Source: a bacterium
GTDB lineage: Archaea; Thermoproteota; Nitrososphaeria; Nitrososphaerales; CADDZS01
Assembly (NCBI GenBank): GCA_027310845.1
Contig: DAIDAB010000061.1
Span: forward strand, 1 to 10,072
Direction of reading: 5' to 3'
DNA: 10,072 nt
Positions within the stretch are counted from its first letter, which is position 1, and every line of letters begins with the position of its first letter. The notes beneath the pieces were generated by a model. The model saw only the letters and a list, made by a program, of their open reading frames with translations, was not told the origin of the DNA and ran no database searches. The translations under genes were made by a program, and so were the position numbers. This document shows positions 1-5,900 of the stretch, one piece after another.

Positions 1-1065
1 CATTATTGCCAGGTAGACACTCACAGCAAGGGCAATGAGAGCTTCATTTGTGCATATATTCGATGTCGCCTGTTCTCGCCTAATGTGTTGCTCCCGTGTC
101 TGAAGAACCATTGCGAACCCATTCCTAGACGGATTATCCTTTTCGACAGTCATTCCAATCAGGCGACCTGGCATTTGTCGGAGCAGTACCGGATCCCTCT
201 TAGTTGCGAATAATCCAATCAGCGGTCCACCGAGATTGGGATAGACTCCTAATGGTTGACCATCACCAACGACTATGTCTGCCCCGTACTCGCCAGGGGG
301 TTTTAACAAACCCAAAGTGGACGGATCTACACCGAAAATTACGAGCGCGCCTTTTGCATGGCATGCATCGCTGATTTCCCGAACATCTCCTTCAATCAAT
401 CCAAAGAAATTCGGATTCTCGACATACACCGCTGCCACCTCTTCGGTCAAATTGCTCTTGAGAGTCTGCAAGTCAGTAAGCCCAGATTTGTCCTCAAATG
501 GGATTGATTTCACTTCAATTCCGGCAGGTATACAGTAAGTTTTCAGGACGCTTGTTCTTTCAGGAGATGCGTTCTTGGCCACGAGCACTTTTTTGCGCTT
601 TGTCGCACGAGCTGCCATCCTTCCTGCCTCGCCGAGAGCAGTTCCCCAATCGTACATTGAGCTATTTGCAACTTCCATCCCTGTCAGCTCGCATATTTGG
701 CTCTGGTATTCGAATAGGCTCTGGAGCATTCCTTGGCTTATCTCTGGCTGGTACGGGGTGTAGGAAGTATAGAACTCCCCGCGCGAAAGTATCTCGTCAA
801 CCACTGAAGGAACGTGGTGAACCCAACACCCTCCTCCGAGAAAGTTCAGAAATTCCGGATAGGATTTATTTCTTGATAGTTTCCCATCAAGCAACTTCTC
901 AAGCTCTATTTCACTGAATGTCGTAGGGATGTTGAGCGGATCTTTCAGTATGAGCTCGGACGGCACATCGGAATAAAGATCATCAACACTCTTCAGCCCT
1001 AGCTTGTTCAACATTGATTGAGTAATGCGCTCGTCGGAATTGGGAAGAAATTTGTGAGATGCCAT
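1..1065 (-). CDS. gcvPA: Glycine dehydrogenase (aminomethyl-transferring) subunit 1, C-terminus cut by window edge
   Basis: This is the N-terminal half of the P-protein of the glycine cleavage system. With subunit 2 it decarboxylates glycine and passes the aminomethyl group to lipoylated H-protein in the cytoplasm. The minus strand is open from ATG at 1065-1063 to the window edge, giving 355 residues of the roughly 450 usual for the family. Family blocks are clear: TPYQPEISQG at residues 103-112, ICELTGMEVANSSMYD at 124-139, GDGQPLGVYPNLGGP at 267-281, RQMPGRLIGMTV at 296-307, and TREQHIRREQATSNICTNEA at 323-342. In split systems the PLP-binding lysine lies in subunit 2, so its absence here is expected. 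One oddity is residues 140-147, WGTALGEA, where I expect GATALAEA or similar. ATG 1065 is chosen because the protein then begins with the family's usual short N-terminus (H-x-x-x-P-N near residues 4-9). No clear Shine-Dalgarno is visible. The gene is divergent from the membrane-protein gene at 1282. The missing end and subunit 2 probably lie left of the window. Confidence 0.95.
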   Translation of the reverse strand, partial: MASHKFLPNSDERITQSMLNKLGLKSVDDLYSDVPSELILKDPLNIPTTFSEIELEKLLDGKLSRNKSYPEFLNFLGGGCWVHHVPSVVDEILSRGEFYTSYTPYQPEISQGMLQSLFEYQSQICELTGMEVANSSMYDWGTALGEAGRMAARATKRKKVLVAKNASPERTSVLKTYCIPAGIEVKSIPFEDKSGLTDLQTLKSNLTEEVAAVYVENPNFFGLIEGDVREISDACHAKGALVIFGVDPSTLGLLKPPGEYGADIVVGDGQPLGVYPNLGGPLIGLFATKRDPVLLRQMPGRLIGMTVEKDNPSRNGFAMVLQTREQHIRREQATSNICTNEALIALAVSVYLAIM

Positions 1066-1105
1066 GCGATCTGAAGAGACACCGTGCAAAACTCTGATTC
1101 AAAGT

Positions 1106-1114
1106 GATTAAAGC
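1106..1114 (-). promoter_or_regulatory. TATA-like box for gcvPA
   Basis: On the minus strand the bases GCTTTAATC are an AT-rich, archaeal TATA-like element. The centre is about 45 nt upstream of the ATG at 1065, so transcription would start near 1085 and leave a leader of about 20 nt. The spacing matches the boxes proposed for the other genes here. The call rests on sequence and spacing only. Confidence 0.35.
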
Positions 1115-1222
1115 ATTTAGCCTCACACACCATGAATGAAAGAACAGGATGGAAACTCAAATCGATGTTTTTGTTGCACATTGAAACCTTGACATTTCTA
1201 AAAAAATCGTTCTCGCGAAATA

Positions 1223-1236
1223 GAAAGTCTTTAAAA
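1223..1236 (+). promoter_or_regulatory. BRE/TATA-like promoter element for the ribophorin-like membrane protein
   Basis: TTTAAAA at 1230-1236 is preceded by the purine-rich GAAAG at 1223-1227, in the order expected for an archaeal BRE and TATA box. An initiation site about 25 nt downstream, near 1258, leaves a leader of about 24 nt before ATG 1282. The element lies inside the longer open frame that begins at 1132. This is a reason to place the true start at 1282. Confidence 0.5.
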
Positions 1237-1281
1237 CGGTTTGAGCTTTCGCAGGGCTTTGTCGGAGTCGCTAAAATCAGG

Positions 1282-2967
1282 ATGACTCGCTTACGTGCAG
1301 GGTTCCTCCTAGTCCTGATGCTTGTCATCCTGGCGCCAAGCATTTTTTTGCCGAGTTCGCTTGTATCGCACGCGGCTTCATCGGTGCACAGTGGATACGA
1401 GCTAGTCAATTCAGAGCAGTTCACATCGTATGGCCAATTCATCGTGAACGATACTCTACTCACAAATGCGAGCACCACCCAATCTCTGAGCCAAGTGACA
1501 TTCGGCTTCCCTCTCAATTACAGTGGAAATATCTATTCAGAATCGGCTGGGTACTACATTGGAAGTACCCATTATAGTGCTACGGTATCATATAGCATCT
1601 TGAACAAAACTTTGCTGGTGTCACTTGCCCTTTCTCCAGCGATTCCTGCAGGGACAAGCGCAAACGTGAGCTTGGGTTTCTATGTCCTGAACACGTACAC
1701 TGCGCAGACTACCACCAATTATCTTGTACCAATGCTTTTTTATCCCTCGGTAAGCGTTCCACTCGACAATTTGTCCTCGACTCTGCGATTCCCATCGCAG
1801 ACGACGGCGCCAGTTGTAAACTCCATCAATCCGTATGGGTTCACGACCATTTTTGGAACCTCAGTGCTGACTTGGAGTTATACTAGCAACAACGTAACTG
1901 CAACCTCTCCTCATTGGGCGGCGGTCACTTTGAATTCGACGTCAACGGATTCAGGTTACATCGATTTCCAGAGCATACAACGTTTGATCACTATGGACGC
2001 TGAGGGAAACGTCATCGTACAAGATACAATCACCGTAAAGAACTTGGGATTGAATACACTCACCAATCTCCAGGTCAACTTTCTGACAAATGCGACTACC
2101 GTCACGGTTGAACCTACAAAGGAGCCCCCTCTCAGTAACGTTCAGACAATGACTCTTGTGGGCGGAGAAATGGATCTATCCGGAATAAATCGCGTTGTAG
2201 AGCCTAATAGTGCTGTCTCAGTGATCGTGCAATACAACTTAGGCGCTCAGTACTGGAACTATTCGAACGGTGTCTATGACGTGAAGATTCCTACAACCGT
2301 CCCAGTAAACGCTCTGGTTGACCAATTTTCCATCAACTACAACATTCCCTCAGATTACATTGCCCTGAGCACGCCTCCGAACCTCTCTCTCACGAATACA
2401 GTGGGAAATCAAGGATACTCAATTTTGAGTTATCGCATGGGAGTTGGCTCTGCGATTGGGTATGCTATGCCTGCCGGAGGTTTAGTGTTTATCGGGGTTT
2501 TCTTGGCCGTCTTGGTGCTAAGGTCTAATGAGGATGGACAAGAAGACTTTGAAAGCACATTAGATTCCATGGTCAAGTCGATAGAAGAAAAAGTCTCAGG
2601 AACAAATGACATTCTTTCCGAGCTGAAAAACAAGGGCGAAGCTGCGGCGCGGAATGATCTACTGAGTACAAGATCCAGGATTGAAGAGCTTAGGTCAAAA
2701 ACCGCGGGCAGATTCAATTCGCTCAGGAGCCAATTAGGAGCTGCTTCAGTGGAGGAACAAGAGACCATGAACACAGTCCTTTCCAACGACAGAGAATTTG
2801 ATAGAGCTGTGAAGGATCTGTTAAACAACTACGATCAGCTTCTTTCTAAGAAGATGAAAGTTGACACCTTCGCGAGAGTGCAGCAGAACAATGAAAGACG
2901 CATACAACATCTCGCAAACGCTTTGCTTGACAGTCTGCACGATCTGGGCCGTGAGTACGAGCAGTAG
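1282..2967 (+). CDS. Type I membrane glycoprotein with cytosolic helical tail; candidate archaeal ribophorin I (OST subunit) homologue
   Basis: The 561-residue product has a basic start (MTRLR), a hydrophobic signal segment at residues 6-25, and probable cleavage near residues 30-33. A beta-rich, Ser/Thr/Asn-rich ectodomain follows to about residue 390, then one membrane helix at about 392-413, then a charged helical tail at 414-561. All 11 N-x-S/T sequons (Asn 56, 62, 79, 108, 128, 163, 204, 218, 270, 326, 367) lie outside the cell in this model, and none is in the tail. The open frame extends back to ATG 1132, but 1282 is preferred because it puts the signal sequence at the N-terminus and lies downstream of the TATA-like box. 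Order, size and local blocks resemble eukaryotic ribophorin I. Residues 234-256 match R-x-I-x5-G-N-[VI]-x-V-[QE]-[DE]-x3-[VL]-K-x2-G without gaps. Residues 347-356 match D-x-[FL]-[ST]-[IV]-x3-[IL]-P. The tail has K-[ML]-K-x-D-T-[FY] at 524-530 and L-D-x-L at 549-552. Known RPN1 stabilises oligosaccharyltransferase and binds ribosomes, but the same job here is inference. The alternative is an unrelated surface protein with NEW3- or Ig-like domains. The coding call is strong and the family call is moderate. Confidence 0.9.
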   Translation: MTRLRAGFLLVLMLVILAPSIFLPSSLVSHAASSVHSGYELVNSEQFTSYGQFIVNDTLLTNASTTQSLSQVTFGFPLNYSGNIYSESAGYYIGSTHYSATVSYSILNKTLLVSLALSPAIPAGTSANVSLGFYVLNTYTAQTTTNYLVPMLFYPSVSVPLDNLSSTLRFPSQTTAPVVNSINPYGFTTIFGTSVLTWSYTSNNVTATSPHWAAVTLNSTSTDSGYIDFQSIQRLITMDAEGNVIVQDTITVKNLGLNTLTNLQVNFLTNATTVTVEPTKEPPLSNVQTMTLVGGEMDLSGINRVVEPNSAVSVIVQYNLGAQYWNYSNGVYDVKIPTTVPVNALVDQFSINYNIPSDYIALSTPPNLSLTNTVGNQGYSILSYRMGVGSAIGYAMPAGGLVFIGVFLAVLVLRSNEDGQEDFESTLDSMVKSIEEKVSGTNDILSELKNKGEAAARNDLLSTRSRIEELRSKTAGRFNSLRSQLGAASVEEQETMNTVLSNDREFDRAVKDLLNNYDQLLSKKMKVDTFARVQQNNERRIQHLANALLDSLHDLGREYEQ

Positions 2968-2981
2968 CCGCGGCTAGCTCG
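2958..2981 (+). other. Inverted repeat spanning the stop codon of the membrane-protein gene
   Basis: Bases 2965-2976 (TAGCCGCGGCTA) form a perfect 12-nt palindrome that begins at the TAG stop codon. The outer arms CGAGC (2958-2962) and GCTCG (2977-2981) are also complementary, with a 2-nt bulge at 2963-2964. As RNA this could fold into a GC-rich hairpin over the stop codon. No T-run follows, so it is not a typical archaeal terminator. It could affect termination or mRNA stability, or be chance. Confidence 0.4.
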
Positions 2982-3050
2982 ATAGACAAACCTTCATAGT
3001 GGGTCTAGGATGTAGGCACAAGAGTCTGCCAAAGAAAGAAACACTCAAGA

Positions 3051-3059
3051 ATACTTATC
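3051..3059 (+). promoter_or_regulatory. TATA-like box for the alaS-leuS operon
   Basis: The AT-rich stretch ATACTTATC sits downstream of the purine-rich tract at 3031-3041 and about 46 nt upstream of the alaS ATG at 3102. This is close to the spacing of the other proposed boxes. Transcription would start near 3080. The match to a TATA consensus is only fair. Confidence 0.35.
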
Positions 3060-3086
3060 CCACATGCTAGATCTGGATAAGCTCGT

Positions 3087-3098
3087 AGGAACAGGGAG
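3087..3098 (+). promoter_or_regulatory. Possible ribosome binding site of alaS
   Basis: AGGA at 3087-3090 lies 11 nt before ATG 3102, and GGGAG at 3094-3098 lies 3 nt before it. Both are purine-rich and complementary to the 3' end of 16S rRNA. The first is slightly far and the second rather close. This is still the best Shine-Dalgarno candidate in the window and supports the 3102 start. Confidence 0.4.
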
Positions 3099-3101
3099 TT
3101 T

Positions 3102-5882
3102 ATGAGTTCAGACAAAGAAGTATTGCGCGAGAAATTCTCCTCCGACCCTGATAGATATTACAAAGTAACACTGTTTGAGGAGCATGGATATGTAAGAAAG
3201 AAATGCGCTGTTTGCGGCAGACACTACTGGACACTCGATCAGAACAGCACCCACTGCCCTGAACAACCATGTGGGGAATACACCTTCTTAGGCGACCCAC
3301 CGACCACTAAACGCTTTGATTATTTAAACGCCTGGAAGCGAGTGTCGGAATTCTTCGTCAAGAATGGCCACAAGGAGGTGGCAAGATACCCGGTGGTGTG
3401 CAGATGGCGGCCAGATCTCTACTTTACCGTGGCGTCAATTGTGGACTTTCAGAGGATTGAGTCTGGAAAAGTTGTCTTCGAGTTCCCGGATAACCCTCTC
3501 ATAGTTCCGCAGATGTGTTTGCGCTTTCTCGACATTGGAAATGTGGGAGTCACGGGAAGACACTACACTTCTTTTTGCATGATAGGACAGCAAGCTCTCG
3601 CGAATCCGCGAGGGTACTGGAAAGATCGTTGCATCGATTTGGACTTTAAACTCTTGACTGAGGAATTCGGGATTCCAAAAGAGGAAATCGTGTTCAAGGA
3701 AGATGTGTGGCTCGGGCCTGGAGCATTTGGAAACAGCTTAGAGTTTCACGTTCGAGGACTTGAACTTGGAAACGCTGTGTTCACAGGGTTTGAAGGCACT
3801 CCTACGAACTATAAGGAGTACGAAGAGAAAGTGGTGGACATGGGGGCGGGACTGGAAAGATTCGTGTGGGTTTCTCAGGGAACAGCAACCAGCTACGACG
3901 CTGTTTTTGGCAAGGCGGTTGATAATTTGAAAGAAAGGCTAGGAATCAATATCACGGAATCCGAAGAGCATTTAATTCTTCAGTATTTCAGACTCGCAGG
4001 AGCGCTCGATGTCGATCAATTCAAGGTAAGTGAGACGATTCCTACAGAGTTTCTCGTGAGGATCGGCGCTTCGACTGAGGAATTCAGAAAGAAGTTGCTC
4101 GCACTCCGGGCATTATACTCCATCCTAGATCATACGCGAACTCTTGTCTTTGCGATTTCAGACGGTGCTCTCCCAAGCAATGTCGGTGGGGGTTACAATC
4201 TCAGAGTGATACTGAGGAGGGCACTTGATTTTGCGAATTCATTCGGCCAGGGGATTCAGCTTGGCGAACTCGCAGAATGGCATGTTATCCAACTTCGAGA
4301 GATGTTTCCTGAACTAAGTGAGCATCTGGAAGACGTTAGAACTATCTTCGAAGTAGAACAAAAGAAGTACGAAGTCACGAAAGAACGGGCAAAAAAGATA
4401 GTCGAATCGCTTGTAACGAAGAAAGGCAAAGTGGGCACTGAGCAACTTGTCAAACTTTACGACAGCGAAGGGATAACTCCAGAAGCTCTCCAAAAAGCAG
4501 GACTCAAGATAGATCTTGCTGCTGATTTCTATACAAGTGTGACCGAGCGCCATATGGCACAGCGGCATATTGAGTCAGGCAAGGAAACTTACGAAGTTGA
4601 CGACCTTCCACCCACGAGACTCTTGTTCTATGAGAACCGCGACCAATTCGAATTCGAGGCGACTGTTCTGCGGATCATCGGCAATCGCTATCTGGTAATT
4701 GATATGACCGCATTCTATGCAAGATCCGGGGGTCAAGAGCCAGATCATGGCACAATTGATGGATGCAGGGTGGTTGACGTTGTAAAATCAAACGGAGTTG
4801 TGTTGCATGAAATCGCAGACCTTGATTCGCGCATAATCAAAGGCCAGACAATACGGGGAGTTGTTGATTCGAAACGAAGATTTCTGATAATGAGACACCA
4901 CACAGCAACTCATGTCGTTAATGGCGCTGCGAGGAATGTTCTGGGGTCTTGGGTCTGGCAACATTCGGCTTTCAAGGACGAAGATATGGGAAGGCTGGAC
5001 GTGACTCATTTTGCTCATCTTACAAGAGACCAAGTGCTTGAGATCGAAAGACTTTCCAACGAAGTGGTTAGGCGGAATCTACCAGTAAAGATAAGTTGGA
5101 TTCCAAGAAACGAAGCGGAACAAAGATATGGGTTCCGACTATATCAGGGAGGCGTAGTGCCTAACAAGGAACTCCGGATTGTTAACATCGAAGGGTGGGA
5201 CGTAGAAGCCTGTGGGGGTACGCATTGTTCATCTACCGGAGACATTGGTTTAATCAAGATTACAAAATCAGAGAGGATCCAGGATGGCGTCGAAAGACTT
5301 GAATTCGTCGCTGGCGAAGCGGCGATCAATTACGTTGAAAAACAGGAAACTATCCTTATGGATGCCGCTACCAGACTTGAAACTCCTCCAGAGAAACTTA
5401 TAGCATCAGTAATCAATCTCAAATCAAACGAAGCTGATGCGCAGAGAACCTCGAAACTTCTGGCGAGGAGGCTCGCATCAATGATGGCAGAAGAAGTGCC
5501 AAAGCTTACCAAAGCCCTTCCAGGAGATTTGAGACTCTACGTTACGACTCCTGCACGAGGTGAAGGACTTGATTCTGAGTTCCATCTCACAGTTGGCGAA
5601 GACCTCTGCTCTCGCGAACCAGAGCTAATCTACGTCGCAATATTCAACGAAAAAGAGAGAACACAAATAATGGTGTTCGCAGGAACCAATGCCCAGCGAA
5701 AAGGCGCGAAAGCAGGCGACCTAGTCAAAGAGATAGCAAGGGCTCTTGGTGGTTCAGGAGGCGGAGATGCGAAATTTGCTCAAGGCGGCGTCCAAGGCAT
5801 TGTAACAAAAATCCCGGACGTGGAGTCTATAATCACAACCGCCCTAGAATCAATTGATTCACGAGCGAAGGACGCGCATTAG
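3102..5882 (+). CDS. alaS: Alanyl-tRNA synthetase, archaeal type
   Basis: Cytoplasmic class II synthetase that charges tRNA-Ala with alanine and hydrolyses mischarged Ser- or Gly-tRNA-Ala. The 926 residues fit the archaeal family. The N-terminal extension typical of archaeal AlaRS carries a probable zinc site at C35, C38, C52 and C57. The aminoacylation core follows: RHYTSF around 153-158 in the motif 2 region, and VDMGAGLER at 245-253 (motif 3). The editing domain has HHTATH at 599-604, giving H600-x3-H604, and CGGTHC at 704-709, giving C704-x3-H708. Together these are the expected metal-binding set. The C-Ala/DHHA1 domain ends with the glycine-rich GGSGGGDAKFAQGG at 883-896. The chosen ATG has a purine-rich site upstream and gives the usual archaeal N-terminus (R-x-K-F-S-S-D-P). 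Some core residues look unusual: FCMIGQQ at 158-164 and GPGAFGNSLE at 205-214. The leuS gene starts 18 nt after its TAG, so the two are probably co-transcribed. Confidence 0.97.
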   Translation: MSSDKEVLREKFSSDPDRYYKVTLFEEHGYVRKKCAVCGRHYWTLDQNSTHCPEQPCGEYTFLGDPPTTKRFDYLNAWKRVSEFFVKNGHKEVARYPVVCRWRPDLYFTVASIVDFQRIESGKVVFEFPDNPLIVPQMCLRFLDIGNVGVTGRHYTSFCMIGQQALANPRGYWKDRCIDLDFKLLTEEFGIPKEEIVFKEDVWLGPGAFGNSLEFHVRGLELGNAVFTGFEGTPTNYKEYEEKVVDMGAGLERFVWVSQGTATSYDAVFGKAVDNLKERLGINITESEEHLILQYFRLAGALDVDQFKVSETIPTEFLVRIGASTEEFRKKLLALRALYSILDHTRTLVFAISDGALPSNVGGGYNLRVILRRALDFANSFGQGIQLGELAEWHVIQLREMFPELSEHLEDVRTIFEVEQKKYEVTKERAKKIVESLVTKKGKVGTEQLVKLYDSEGITPEALQKAGLKIDLAADFYTSVTERHMAQRHIESGKETYEVDDLPPTRLLFYENRDQFEFEATVLRIIGNRYLVIDMTAFYARSGGQEPDHGTIDGCRVVDVVKSNGVVLHEIADLDSRIIKGQTIRGVVDSKRRFLIMRHHTATHVVNGAARNVLGSWVWQHSAFKDEDMGRLDVTHFAHLTRDQVLEIERLSNEVVRRNLPVKISWIPRNEAEQRYGFRLYQGGVVPNKELRIVNIEGWDVEACGGTHCSSTGDIGLIKITKSERIQDGVERLEFVAGEAAINYVEKQETILMDAATRLETPPEKLIASVINLKSNEADAQRTSKLLARRLASMMAEEVPKLTKALPGDLRLYVTTPARGEGLDSEFHLTVGEDLCSREPELIYVAIFNEKERTQIMVFAGTNAQRKGAKAGDLVKEIARALGGSGGGDAKFAQGGVQGIVTKIPDVESIITTALESIDSRAKDAH

Positions 5883-5900
5883 TTAGGCAGAGCGAGCGTC

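Noticed and set aside
498..917. 139-codon plus-strand open frame
   Set aside because: It lies wholly antisense to the strongly conserved gcvPA and has no recognisable protein features.
1008..1517. 169-codon minus-strand open frame spanning the divergent intergenic region
   Set aside because: It overlaps the gcvPA start in another frame and the membrane-protein gene antisense, and its product resembles no family.
5880..5882. TAG of alaS read as pyrrolysine with read-through into leuS
   Set aside because: Both proteins end and begin at normal family positions, and TAG also ends the membrane-protein and ogg genes, so it is an ordinary stop here.
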